From NCBI RefSeq assembly GCF_029836165.1, contig NZ_JAOEBG010000017.1:1-64000 (forward strand): a stretch of 64,000 nt of DNA, written 5' to 3'. This stretch comes from Pseudomonas sp. GD04091. Its GTDB lineage: Bacteria; Pseudomonadota; Gammaproteobacteria; Pseudomonadales; Pseudomonadaceae. The position numbers and the translations under genes are program-made. The notes beneath the pieces were generated by a model that was not told where the DNA came from, did not search any database, and saw only the letters and a program-made list of their open reading frames with translations. Position 1 is the first letter of the stretch. Each line of letters begins with the position of its first letter. Below, piece after piece: positions 53,822 through 62,754 of the stretch.

Positions 53822-56800
53822 GGGGTTGGCTCCAGTGGGCGATGCTCTGCAACAGGACCGACTCCTGGTAGGGCTTGCCGAGGTATTCGTTGACGCCGAT
53901 GGCCATCGCCCGGTCGCGGTGCTTCTGCCCGGTACGCGAGGTGATCATGATGATCGGCAGCTGTTTCAGACGTTCGTCGCGGCGGATCCGCGTAGCCACT
54001 TCGAAGCCGTCCATGCGCGGCATCTCGATGTCCAGCAGCAGCACATCCGGGCGATGCTCCTCCAGCAGCGCCATGGCATCGACGCCATCCTTGGCCGTCA
54101 GCACGCTCATGCCATGACGCTCCAAAAGGCGGCTGGTGACCTTGCGCACGGTCACCGAGTCGTCCACCACCATCACCAGCAATGGCCGCCGGGGTGCCGG
54201 TCCGGTCAGCGCGTGGCGGCTGCCCGCCGCCCCCGGTAGCCGCGCCAGGCGCCGTTGCTGGCCACGCAGTTGGCCGAGCAGGTCGAGAATCAGCACCACC
54301 CGACCGTCGCCGAGCAGTGTCGCGCCGGACAGCCCCGGCACCGCAGCGAACTGCGGGCCGAGGCTCTTGACCACGATCTCGCGGCTGGGCGACAGGCTGT
54401 CGACCTGGATCGCGAACGACTGCTCATGGGAATGGGTGAGCAGCACGGGCAACGGCACGCTCTGGCCCAGCAGGCTGGAGTGGCCGCTGCCCTGCAGCAG
54501 CTCGCCGAGATAACGCAGCGCGTAGTCGTGGCCGGCGTAGGTATAGCGCGGCGGATCGAGCCGGTAGCAGGCTTCGAGTTCTGCTGGTGGAACGCGCACG
54601 ATGCCTTCGATGGTATTCAGCGGGATGGCGTACTGCTCGTCCTCCACGTGGACCATCAGCGCCCGGTTCACCGACACGGTGAACGGCAGGCGGATCAGGA
54701 AGCGTGCGCCTTTGCCAGGGCTGGACTCGATGCTCATCGAGCCACCCAGTTGCTTGACCTCCTCATGGACCACGTCCATGCCCAGGCCGCGCCCGGAAAT
54801 CTGGGTGATCTTTTCGGCCGTGGAAAACCCGGGGCGCAGGATGAACTGCAGGATCTCGTGGTCGCTCAGACGTGCCTGCGGATCGAGCAGGCCACGCTTG
54901 ATCGCCTTGTTGCGCACGGCCTCCAGCGGCACCCCGGCACCGTCGTCGCTCATCTCGATGACGATATCGGCGCCCTCGTGCAGCAGGTTCAGGTGGATGG
55001 TGCCCTGTTCCGGCTTGCCCGCCGCCAGGCGTGCCTCGCGCGACTCCAGGCCGTGGTCGACGGCATTGCGCAGCATGTGCTCCAGCGGCGCGACCATGCG
55101 TTCCAGCACACTGCGGTCCAGCTCGCCCTCGGCGTTGCCGACTACCAGCTCGACCTGCTTGCCCAGCTCGCTGGCCACCTGCCGCACCACCCGCTGCAGG
55201 CGTGGCACCAAGCGCTCGAATGGCACCATTAGGGTGGCGGTCAGGCCCTCCTGCAACTGGCTGTTGACCCGTGCCTGCTGCTGCAGAAGGCTGTGCGCCT
55301 CCTGGGCACGCTGCAGCAGGGTTTCCTTGAGGTCGAGCAGGTCCGACGTCGACTCGAACAAGGCGCGGGACAGCTGCTGCAACTGCGAATGACGGTCCAT
55401 CTCCAGCGGATCGAAATCGTCATAGGTGTCGCCTTCAAGCTGCTGGCGGCTGGAAATCCGCCCCTGGGTCTCGATATCCAGGCGCAACAGTTGGTCGCGC
55501 ATGCGCTCCAGCGTGGTTTCCATCTCGTTGAGGGCGAACTGGGCGTCGTTGACCTGCTGCTCGATGCGGCCACGGATCACCGAATGCTCGCCGGCCAGGT
55601 TGCCCAGGTCGTCCAGCAGTTCAGCGTCGACCTTGACCATGTCCCCGGCCCGCTCGGGCGCGGCGGCAGGCGCCTCGGCGGGGGCCGACTCGGCCTGGGG
55701 CTGGCCGGCGACGCTGTCGGTCAGCGCGGCACTGGAGAAGTTGCGGATGTAGTCGATCAGCGCCGTCGCCGCGTGCAGCGGCTGCCCCAGGCGCGCGGCA
55801 TCGAGCATGTGCGCCAGGCGGTCATGGCAGTTCTGCAACAGGCTGAACAGCGGCGCCGTCGGCGGCAGGCGCCCGGCGGCCAGCAGCTCGTAGAGGAATT
55901 CCAACTCGTGCGCCAGGTCGCCGATGGCGGCGATCTCGACCATGCGCGCGCCGCCCTTGAGGGTGTGCAGGTCGCGCAGCAAGTTCTCCACCTCGACCGT
56001 GCCGCGCGGATCGGCCTGCCAGCGCGCCAGAGACTCGGCGGCGCTTTCGAGAATATCGGAGCTTTCCTCGAGGAAGACCTCCAGCAGCTCCTTGTCGCCG
56101 GCGGCCTCCTGCTGATCAGCCGACGCCTCGACCGCGCCCGGGGGCGGCGCGCCGTGACGGAACTCCCGCAACTCGCCAAGCAACGCCACCGCCGATACCG
56201 GCGGCTGGCCCTGACGCAGGCTCTGCAGCATGTCGGCCAGGGCGCCATGGCTACGCCTGAGCAGCTCGAACAGCACCGGCCCAGCGCCCAGGCGCCGATC
56301 CACCAACCCCTCGTAGAGCAGCGCCAGCTCCTGGGCGAGCACCTCGACCGCCCCGATGGCCGCCATTTGCGCGCCGCCCTTCAGCGTGAGCACGTCGTGC
56401 TGCAGCACGGACAACGCCGAGACGCTGTCCGGGTCCTGCTTCCACTGCTGCAACGCCTGGTTGGCGCCATCGAGGATGTCCCCGGCCTCGTCGAGGAACA
56501 GTTCGACGACAGCGGGGTCCGGCAGCTCTCCCGCGACGATCAGGGGCGTCACCGCGTCAGCGCCGATCAGGCCCATGGCGGCCGGGTCGAGGGCATCGTC
56601 GAGCAGGCCGTACAAGGCCGCCAGGCATTCCGGGCGGGCACTGGGGTCCTGCCCGGCGGCGATCTCGTCGAACAGGTCGAGAAGCGCTTCGTGCGCCTGA
56701 CGGGCGACCTCGAAGAAGCGCGGCGTTACCGCCAGGCTGCCCTCCTCCACCGCGCCGTACAGGTCCAGCAGGCCCTCACAGACCTCGTCCACCTGCCACA

Positions 56801-59105
56801 ACTCGGCCTGATGCGCGCCGTGGCCCAGGGTGGTCATTTCATCGAGCAGCAGTTGCAGCTCGTGGTGCTGCGAGGGGTCACCCTGCCAATGCGCCAGCCG
56901 GGCCTCGGCGTCGAGCAGGATGTCCATGCCCATGGTCAGGAAGGTGGCGGTCAGCTGCGGGTCACGCCGGGCTCGTCGCGGCGGATGCGGCTCGGCCTGC
57001 AGCTGCGCCAGCCTGGCATCGACCGTCAGCCCGACCTGCTCGATCAGTTCCGCCGCCCCCGCGATGGCGGCCAGCGGCGTGCTGTCCAGTTGCGCCAGCC
57101 CCAGGTGGAACAGCGCGCGCGCCGCTTCCAGCAGTTCGACTTCAGCCAGTTTGAGGGGCAACTGATGCCCCTTGTACTCGCGCACCAGCCGGTCAAGGGC
57201 CGTGGCCAGCTCCGCCACGGGCATCACCCCGGCCATGGCCGCACTGCCCTTGAGCGTGTGCAGGGCGCGCTGCAGGCTGTCGCTGACCGGCGTGCCCTCG
57301 GGGTCGCCGCCCTGCAGGAAGGCATCGAGCCCGGCCAGGTGGGTCTGGGCCTCGTTGCGGAAAATCTCCAGCAACTGCGGATCGAGCCCATCGACGCGGG
57401 CATTGGCGCGCGCGTCATTGAGCGCCAGGGCGTGCAGGTGGCCGGCCAGCTGTTCGGTTTCAACCATGGCCGGCAGTTGACCGGCGGCGAAGTCGGCCAG
57501 CAGGTCAGGCAGGCGCGCGAACACCTGCTGCAGGGCCACCAGCCCTTCGCGGCTGAGCACGATGCGTCCTTCCAGCACTCGATTGAGCAGGTGCTCGGCG
57601 CCCCAGGCCAGCTCCGCCACGGCCTCTGCGTGGACCATGCGTCCGCTGCCCTTAAGCGTGTGCAAGGCCCGGCGCACCTCGACCAGGGCATCGCGCAGGC
57701 CGTTGTCGGCGCGCCAGCGCAACCAATGACGCTCGATCTCCGGCAGCAGGTCGCCGGCCTCTTCGAGAAACACCTCGCGCAACTCGTCGTCGACACCGTC
57801 CGCGGTCGGGTCGAGCCGGCCCGTGCCGTCCTGGCGCCGACACTGCACGCCCAGCGCGCCCAGGCTGGCCTGGGCCATGTCGAGGAAGCGCTGGGCGTCG
57901 GCCAGCGGGTCGGCGACCCGCCACTGCAGCCAGGCCTCGCCGGCGCTCAGCGCATCGGCCAGGTGCGCCAGTTCATCCGGCGACGGCTCGTCTTCCAGGT
58001 GCACCAGCCAGCCCTGTACATAGCCCGCGCACGCGCCGAACACCTCGGCGGCGCCAGGCAGCATCAACATGGCCAGCGCCCCCCGCACCTGCTGCAGCAA
58101 GCCCGGCAAGGCCTGCAGGCGCTGGCGCGACCAATCCGACTCCAGGCAATCACCGATCAGGTCCTTGGCCTGCTGCAGCACGTTCAGGCATTCGTTGAGC
58201 AACAGTTGGCGGATATCGGCCAGGTCCGAACCCGGGAGGCTGCCGGGGGCGGTCTCCTCCAACGGGCCGACCATGCCGTTGAGGGTGGCCTCGACGTACA
58301 ACAGCGCACCGGCCACATCCATCAGCACCGCTTCGTCCACCGCCCCGTCCTGCTCGGCCAGGGCCTGCAATGCCAGTACCTGATCGATGATCACCCGCCG
58401 CGGTTGCTGGAAGCCGAGCACCGCCAAGGTGTCGGCGACGTGACGCAGAGGCGCGAGCAGGGCCTCCAACGGTTCGCTCGGCACGCGTTCGACGGCGACG
58501 AACGGGTCCAGGCGATCCTTGATCCGCATCAGGTCGTCGCACAGGGCCATCACCACCGAACGCAGCGCGTCACGCCCGGTGCCGGCCTGCATGTGCTCGC
58601 GCCAGCTGCCCAGTGACAGGTCGAGGTTGGCCAGGTCCGCCGGCCCCGCCAGGCGCTGTCCGAGTTCGCCCAGCAGGCTGACCTGGGCCAGCGGCTCGGC
58701 CCCACGGCAGGTGCGCAGCTGGTTGAGCAGCGGCATGACCACCAGCGGCAGGTCGTGTCGTGCGCCGCGCAATCGGTCGAGATACGGCGGCAGCTGCTCC
58801 AGGCCTCGGAACAGCGCGCCCAGGCAATCGCCACGGGGACTTACCTGGCCGTCGGCCATGGCCCGCCCGAGCAGTTCCAGCTCCTCGGCCAGGCGCGTGG
58901 CGCCCGGCAGTTCGAGCATGCGCAGACAGCCATGCACCTGATGCAGGTTATCGACGAAGAACGCCAGCATCGACAGGTCGCCCGGCTCGCCCGAAAAACG
59001 CTCCAGTGCCTGGCGCGCCTGGCCCAGGCAGTCGAGAATCGGTGCCTTGGCCCAGGCCAGGGCGACCGTGTCGTGGCGTTCGCGATGCCCGGTGGACGGC
59101 ACCAT
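53814..59105 (-). CDS. chpA: ChpA: multi-Hpt hybrid chemotaxis histidine kinase
   Basis: A 1763-residue CheA-type kinase of type IV pilus (twitching) control. Hpt-like modules fill residues 1-1115. Only three keep the phospho-His in HTLKG: His482, His616 and His1047. One has Leu906 in its place (VLTLKGG) and others near 55, 340 and 760 are degenerate. The kinase core follows, with N-box LEHMLRNAVDHG near 1345, DDGAGVP near 1388 and GRGLGMDVV near 1440. A CheW-like domain spans about 1480-1620. The C-terminal receiver has Asp1692 (LLLDIEMPRMDGFE). The ATG at 59105 is chosen for its ideal AAGGAGG. Adjacent pilG and pilH encode the response regulators. Confidence 0.94.
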   Translation of the reverse strand: MVPSTGHRERHDTVALAWAKAPILDCLGQARQALERFSGEPGDLSMLAFFVDNLHQVHGCLRMLELPGATRLAEELELLGRAMADGQVSPRGDCLGALFRGLEQLPPYLDRLRGARHDLPLVVMPLLNQLRTCRGAEPLAQVSLLGELGQRLAGPADLANLDLSLGSWREHMQAGTGRDALRSVVMALCDDLMRIKDRLDPFVAVERVPSEPLEALLAPLRHVADTLAVLGFQQPRRVIIDQVLALQALAEQDGAVDEAVLMDVAGALLYVEATLNGMVGPLEETAPGSLPGSDLADIRQLLLNECLNVLQQAKDLIGDCLESDWSRQRLQALPGLLQQVRGALAMLMLPGAAEVFGACAGYVQGWLVHLEDEPSPDELAHLADALSAGEAWLQWRVADPLADAQRFLDMAQASLGALGVQCRRQDGTGRLDPTADGVDDELREVFLEEAGDLLPEIERHWLRWRADNGLRDALVEVRRALHTLKGSGRMVHAEAVAELAWGAEHLLNRVLEGRIVLSREGLVALQQVFARLPDLLADFAAGQLPAMVETEQLAGHLHALALNDARANARVDGLDPQLLEIFRNEAQTHLAGLDAFLQGGDPEGTPVSDSLQRALHTLKGSAAMAGVMPVAELATALDRLVREYKGHQLPLKLAEVELLEAARALFHLGLAQLDSTPLAAIAGAAELIEQVGLTVDARLAQLQAEPHPPRRARRDPQLTATFLTMGMDILLDAEARLAHWQGDPSQHHELQLLLDEMTTLGHGAHQAELWQVDEVCEGLLDLYGAVEEGSLAVTPRFFEVARQAHEALLDLFDEIAAGQDPSARPECLAALYGLLDDALDPAAMGLIGADAVTPLIVAGELPDPAVVELFLDEAGDILDGANQALQQWKQDPDSVSALSVLQHDVLTLKGGAQMAAIGAVEVLAQELALLYEGLVDRRLGAGPVLFELLRRSHGALADMLQSLRQGQPPVSAVALLGELREFRHGAPPPGAVEASADQQEAAGDKELLEVFLEESSDILESAAESLARWQADPRGTVEVENLLRDLHTLKGGARMVEIAAIGDLAHELEFLYELLAAGRLPPTAPLFSLLQNCHDRLAHMLDAARLGQPLHAATALIDYIRNFSSAALTDSVAGQPQAESAPAEAPAAAPERAGDMVKVDAELLDDLGNLAGEHSVIRGRIEQQVNDAQFALNEMETTLERMRDQLLRLDIETQGRISSRQQLEGDTYDDFDPLEMDRHSQLQQLSRALFESTSDLLDLKETLLQRAQEAHSLLQQQARVNSQLQEGLTATLMVPFERLVPRLQRVVRQVASELGKQVELVVGNAEGELDRSVLERMVAPLEHMLRNAVDHGLESREARLAAGKPEQGTIHLNLLHEGADIVIEMSDDGAGVPLEAVRNKAIKRGLLDPQARLSDHEILQFILRPGFSTAEKITQISGRGLGMDVVHEEVKQLGGSMSIESSPGKGARFLIRLPFTVSVNRALMVHVEDEQYAIPLNTIEGIVRVPPAELEACYRLDPPRYTYAGHDYALRYLGELLQGSGHSSLLGQSVPLPVLLTHSHEQSFAIQVDSLSPSREIVVKSLGPQFAAVPGLSGATLLGDGRVVLILDLLGQLRGQQRRLARLPGAAGSRHALTGPAPRRPLLVMVVDDSVTVRKVTSRLLERHGMSVLTAKDGVDAMALLEEHRPDVLLLDIEMPRMDGFEVATRIRRDERLKQLPIIMITSRTGQKHRDRAMAIGVNEYLGKPYQESVLLQSIAHWSQPHA

Positions 59106-59116
59106 GCCCACCTCCT

Positions 59117-61192
59117 TCACGAGCGCTGCGCCGGTTTCGGCAGGGTGAAGCCGGACACCGAGCGGCGCATCTCGCTGGCCATGCGCGCCAGGTGGCGGAT
59201 GCTGTCGGCGGTAGCGCCGGAGCCGGCGGAGGTCTGCGCGGTGATCTGCTGGATCACCGCCATGGTGTGGGAAATCTGCCCGGCCGACGACGTCTGCAGC
59301 TGAGCGGCGTCCGAGATGCTGTGGATAAGGTCGGCCAGGGTCTGCGACACGCCTTCGATCTCGGCCAGCGCGACCCCGGCGTCCTGGGCCAGGCGCGCGC
59401 CGCGCACCACCTCGGCGGTGGTCTGCTCCATGGAGATCACCGCCTCGTTGGTGTCGGCCTGGATGGTACGCACCAGCGCCTCGATCTGGCGGGTGGCCGA
59501 GGACGAACGCTCGGCCAGGCGCTGCACTTCGTCGGCGACCACGGCAAAGCCTCGCCCGGCTTCGCCGGCCAGCGACGCCTGGATCGCCGCGTTGAGGGCG
59601 AGAATGTTGGTCTGGTCGGCAATATCGTCGATCAGGCTGACGATATCGCCGATCTCCTGGGAAGACTCGCCAAGGCGCTTGATCCGCTTGGCGGTGTCCT
59701 GGATCTGCTCGCGGATGTTGTCCATGCCGTGGATGGTGTTGTGCACCACCTCGTTGCCCTTGTTGGCGATGGCCACCGAGCGCTCGGCCACCTTGGCCGA
59801 TTCGTAGGCGTGGGCCGACACGCGGTCGATCGACTCGACCATGTCCCCCACTGCCTCGGAGGCCTCGCTGATCTGCTCGGCCTGGTGCTCGGAGGCCTTG
59901 GCCAGCTGGCGGGCGGTGTTCTGGGTGTCCTGCACGGCGGAAGCGACCTGCTCGGCGCTGTGGTTGATGGTCGCGACCAGGTCGCGCAGCTGGTCGACCG
60001 AATAGTTGATCGAGTCGGCGATGGCCCCGGTGAAGTCCTCGGTGACCGACACGGTGACGGTCAGGTCGCCATCGGCCAGTTCCTCGATTTCATCGAGCAG
60101 GCGCATGATCGCCTGCTGGTTGCGCTCGTTCTTCTCGGCGGTCTCGCGCAGCTGGCGGCTGGTGGCGCGCACCATCACCAGGCCGATGAGGATGATCGAC
60201 GCCAGCGCCAGCAGGCCGAGCGCATAGCCTCCGACGGTGTCCAGGGTGCGCCCGCCGGCCAGGTTCTCGAAGCCGTTGGCCAGGTGCGAGGCTTCGTCGA
60301 GCAGGGTCTGCGACAGGCTGAAGATGTTGCTCGCGGCCTCGCGCACGCGCAGCAGTTCGGGCGAGGTCTCGAGGATTTCGTCCACGGAGCCTGCGACGAA
60401 CTGGAACAGCTCGGCGATCTCGGCCAGGCGGGCCCGCGCATCGGCGTCCTCGACCCGGGTCACCTGGATCGCCGGGTTGCCGGCGAGCATGCCCTCGAGC
60501 ACCTGGCCGAAGCGGCTGGCATCGCGGCCAAAGGCATCGGCGGCCTGCACCGAGGTGTCATCGCCGGCGAGCACGGTGTTGACCGACCCGAGGATGCGCT
60601 CGGCCAGCAGCAACTGGCGCTGGGCCACCGCCACCTGGCTGGCCGGTGCGCCGCTCTGCAGCAAAATCTCGACGACTTTTTCGTATTCCACCTGCAGTTG
60701 CGGCACGGTTTCGGCCAGGGTCGCCGCGACCTGGTGCAGTGACAGCACGGTCTGCTCGCTGGCGAGGATGGTGTCGGTGTTCTTGCGCAGGTTCTCCCAG
60801 TCCTGGCGCACGGCATCCATCTCGTCGCGCACGGCTACCGGGGCGGCGGGCAGGCCGGTGGTCTTGTCGCCTTCGCGCAGGTAGCTCCAGCGCCGCTCGA
60901 AATCGTTGCGCGCATCGCTCAGCAACCTGAACGCCAGGGCCTTGCCGGCGGCGGCCTCGGTGGCGTTCTTGGCGATGCGCTGCGACAGCACGCGCAGCTC
61001 GCCGGCATGGCCGATGTACTGCTTGTCGTGGTTGGCCTGGGTGTTGAGGTAGGCGAAGTTGGCGAACAGCAGGATGATCGACAGGATCAGCACCACGAAC
61101 AGCACGGTGATCTGCGCCGTGCTGCGTGGCCGCTGGGCCACGGCGGCGGGAGAAACGGCCGCGGCGGGAACGGTGGGTCCTGGCTTGTTCAC
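59117..61192 (-). CDS. pilJ: Twitching motility methyl-accepting chemotaxis protein PilJ
   Basis: A 691-residue receptor. TM1 is residues about 27-48 (AQITVLFVVLILSIILLFA), the periplasmic PilJ domain runs about 50-315, and TM2 about 322-342. A HAMP-like stretch follows (ADGDLTVTVSVTEDFTGAIA). The signalling hairpin tip is near residue 540 (ALNAAIQASLAGEAGRGFAV). The start is GTG at 61192, preceded by AGAGGA. pilI ends 12 nt upstream. In P. aeruginosa PilJ senses pilus-related signals. No methyltransferase gene (pilK) is in the cluster. Confidence 0.95.
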   Translation of the reverse strand: MNKPGPTVPAAAVSPAAVAQRPRSTAQITVLFVVLILSIILLFANFAYLNTQANHDKQYIGHAGELRVLSQRIAKNATEAAAGKALAFRLLSDARNDFERRWSYLREGDKTTGLPAAPVAVRDEMDAVRQDWENLRKNTDTILASEQTVLSLHQVAATLAETVPQLQVEYEKVVEILLQSGAPASQVAVAQRQLLLAERILGSVNTVLAGDDTSVQAADAFGRDASRFGQVLEGMLAGNPAIQVTRVEDADARARLAEIAELFQFVAGSVDEILETSPELLRVREAASNIFSLSQTLLDEASHLANGFENLAGGRTLDTVGGYALGLLALASIILIGLVMVRATSRQLRETAEKNERNQQAIMRLLDEIEELADGDLTVTVSVTEDFTGAIADSINYSVDQLRDLVATINHSAEQVASAVQDTQNTARQLAKASEHQAEQISEASEAVGDMVESIDRVSAHAYESAKVAERSVAIANKGNEVVHNTIHGMDNIREQIQDTAKRIKRLGESSQEIGDIVSLIDDIADQTNILALNAAIQASLAGEAGRGFAVVADEVQRLAERSSSATRQIEALVRTIQADTNEAVISMEQTTAEVVRGARLAQDAGVALAEIEGVSQTLADLIHSISDAAQLQTSSAGQISHTMAVIQQITAQTSAGSGATADSIRHLARMASEMRRSVSGFTLPKPAQRS

Positions 61193-61204
61193 GTCGAAAG
61201 TCCT

Positions 61205-61759
61205 CTACAACGCCACATCGAGAAACCCCGGCGCCTGGGCCAGGGCGAACGGGCTGAAGATCGCCCAGTTGCGTTCACGGGGGAAATGCCCCTGCACGAA
61301 CGGCGCCGCGGCGCGGATCAGCGGCTGTGGCGGCGACAGCTCGAGGCTGCTCAGGGCGAAATGCTGCAGGCCCACTACCTCGTCCACCAGCAACCCCGCG
61401 AACAGCTCTTCGTGATCGAGCACCAGCACCCGCCGCTGCTTGCCCGCCGCCGCCGGCCCCAGACCGAAGAACGCGCACAGGTCCATCACCGGCAGCAGCC
61501 GCCCGCGCAGGTTGGCCACCCCGCGCACCCAGGGCTGCACGCCCGGTACCCGGCTGCTGCGAGGCTCGCGCAGCACTTCGGCGACCTCGCCCATGGGGGC
61601 GACGAACCATTGCCCGGCAATGCGAAAGCCGATGCCGCTCCACTGTTGCAGGCGGGTATCCTGCGGCGGCTGGTCGGCCACCAGCAGGCGGCAGCGCCGG
61701 TCGATGTCCAGCAGCAGCTCGAAGGCGGTCAGCGACGCGCCCTGGGGGCGGGTGGTCAA
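61205..61759 (-). CDS. pilI: CheW-like adaptor PilI
   Basis: A 184-residue CheW-domain adaptor that couples PilJ to ChpA. GIGFRIAGQWFVAPMGEVAE and VPGVQPWVRGVANLRGRLLP are typical CheW strands. No ATG fits. The TTG at 61759 gives the N-terminus MTTRPQGASLTAFELLLDID, and it overlaps the pilH stop (TTGA), implying coupling. A TTG start is rare and only a weak ribosome-binding site is visible. Confidence 0.88.
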   Translation of the reverse strand: MTTRPQGASLTAFELLLDIDRRCRLLVADQPPQDTRLQQWSGIGFRIAGQWFVAPMGEVAEVLREPRSSRVPGVQPWVRGVANLRGRLLPVMDLCAFFGLGPAAAGKQRRVLVLDHEELFAGLLVDEVVGLQHFALSSLELSPPQPLIRAAAPFVQGHFPRERNWAIFSPFALAQAPGFLDVAL

Positions 61760-62121
61760 GCGCCCAGCACTTCTTTGAGCTTGGCGATCAGCGCGTCCTC
61801 TTCCACCGGTTTGGTCAGGAAATCGCGGGCGCCCTGGCGCTGGGCCCAGATGCGGTCGGTGTCCTGGTCCTTGGTGGTGACCACGATGACCGGAATGGCG
61901 CTGGTTTCCGGGTCCTTGCTCAGCTGGCGGGTGGCCTGGAAGCCGTTCATGCCGGGCATGACGATGTCCATCAGCACCGCGTCGGGCTTCTCCTGGCGGG
62001 CCAGGGCCACGCCGTCGGCGCCATTGTCGGCCTTGAGCACCCCATAGCCGTGCTTCTCCAGCCATTCGGTCAATCTGTACATCTCTGTCGGCGAGTCGTC
62101 GACAATCAGAACTCGGGCCAT
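61756..62121 (-). CDS. pilH: Response regulator PilH
   Basis: A 121-residue single receiver domain: VLIVDDSPTEMYRLTEWLEK, phosphoacceptor in VLMDIVMPGMNGFQ, Thr in VVTTKDQDTD and Lys in FLTKPVEED. It has no output domain. In P. aeruginosa PilH controls retraction and acts as a phosphate sink for ChpA. The ATG at 62121 follows GGGGAAA. Its stop overlaps the pilI start. Confidence 0.93.
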   Translation of the reverse strand: MARVLIVDDSPTEMYRLTEWLEKHGYGVLKADNGADGVALARQEKPDAVLMDIVMPGMNGFQATRQLSKDPETSAIPVIVVTTKDQDTDRIWAQRQGARDFLTKPVEEDALIAKLKEVLGA

Positions 62122-62167
62122 GCTGTTTCCCCATGAGGAACGTGAGGCGCCGCCTTCGCCGGCGGCG

Positions 62168-62569
62168 TCAGGGTGCGTGTGGGTCCTGCGCGGCGAAGCC
62201 GGGCACATGGGCGCGGATCGCATCGAGCAGTTCTTCCTTGTTGAAGGGTTTGGTCAGGAACTGGTCGGAGCCGACCACCCGACCGCGAGCCTTGTCGAAC
62301 AGGCCATCGCGCGATGAAAGCAGGATCACCGGGGTGTCCTTGAATTCGCTGTTGTGCTTGATCACCGCGCAGGTCTGGTAGCCGTCCAGGCGCGGCATGA
62401 GCACATCGACGAAGATGATCCGGGGTCTGTGATCGATGATCTTGGCGAGGGCGTCGAAACCGTCACTGGCGGTGATCACCTCGCAGCCCGCCTCGCCGAG
62501 CAACATCTGGGCGGTGCGGCGGATCGTGCGGGAGTCGTCGATCACCATCACCTTCAGGGGCTGTTCCAT
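62168..62569 (-). CDS. pilG: Response regulator PilG
   Basis: A 133-residue single receiver domain: KVMVIDDSRTIRRTAQMLLG, phosphoacceptor in IIFVDVLMPRLDGYQ, and FLTKPFNKEELL. It is the first gene of the minus-strand pil-chp string. In P. aeruginosa PilG drives pilus extension and cAMP synthesis. The ATG at 62569 follows AGAAG. A terminator-like hairpin lies in its leader (62601-62634). Confidence 0.94.
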   Translation of the reverse strand: MEQPLKVMVIDDSRTIRRTAQMLLGEAGCEVITASDGFDALAKIIDHRPRIIFVDVLMPRLDGYQTCAVIKHNSEFKDTPVILLSSRDGLFDKARGRVVGSDQFLTKPFNKEELLDAIRAHVPGFAAQDPHAP

Positions 62570-62600
62570 AGTTGCGCTTCTGCCTGGGAGCGAATTCGCC

Positions 62601-62634
62601 AAAAGGCCGTGCAGGCCATGTGCCTGGCCTTTTT
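62601..62634. terminator. Terminator-like hairpin between divergent pilG and gshB
   Basis: AAAAGGCC (62601-62608) pairs with GGCCTTTT (62626-62633); an inner CAGGC/GCCTG can also pair. T runs occur on both strands. It lies 32 nt upstream of pilG and 120 nt upstream of gshB, inside one or both leaders. Confidence 0.5.
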
Positions 62635-62754
62635 AGCACACTCGCGATAGCCATTCCATCCGCCGGCCCCTTGACCGTGGGCGCGCCCGGCGCCACCCTG
62701 AGCCACTTTTCTTTCGTGCCATCGCGGCCACCCGCCGCCAAGAGGAATTACCCC

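Noticed and set aside
55293..58616. An 1107-codon open frame on the plus strand inside chpA
   Set aside because: Antisense artefact of strong GC3 bias; the composition is Arg/Gln/His-rich and the minus strand encodes the clear ChpA Hpt and kinase domains.
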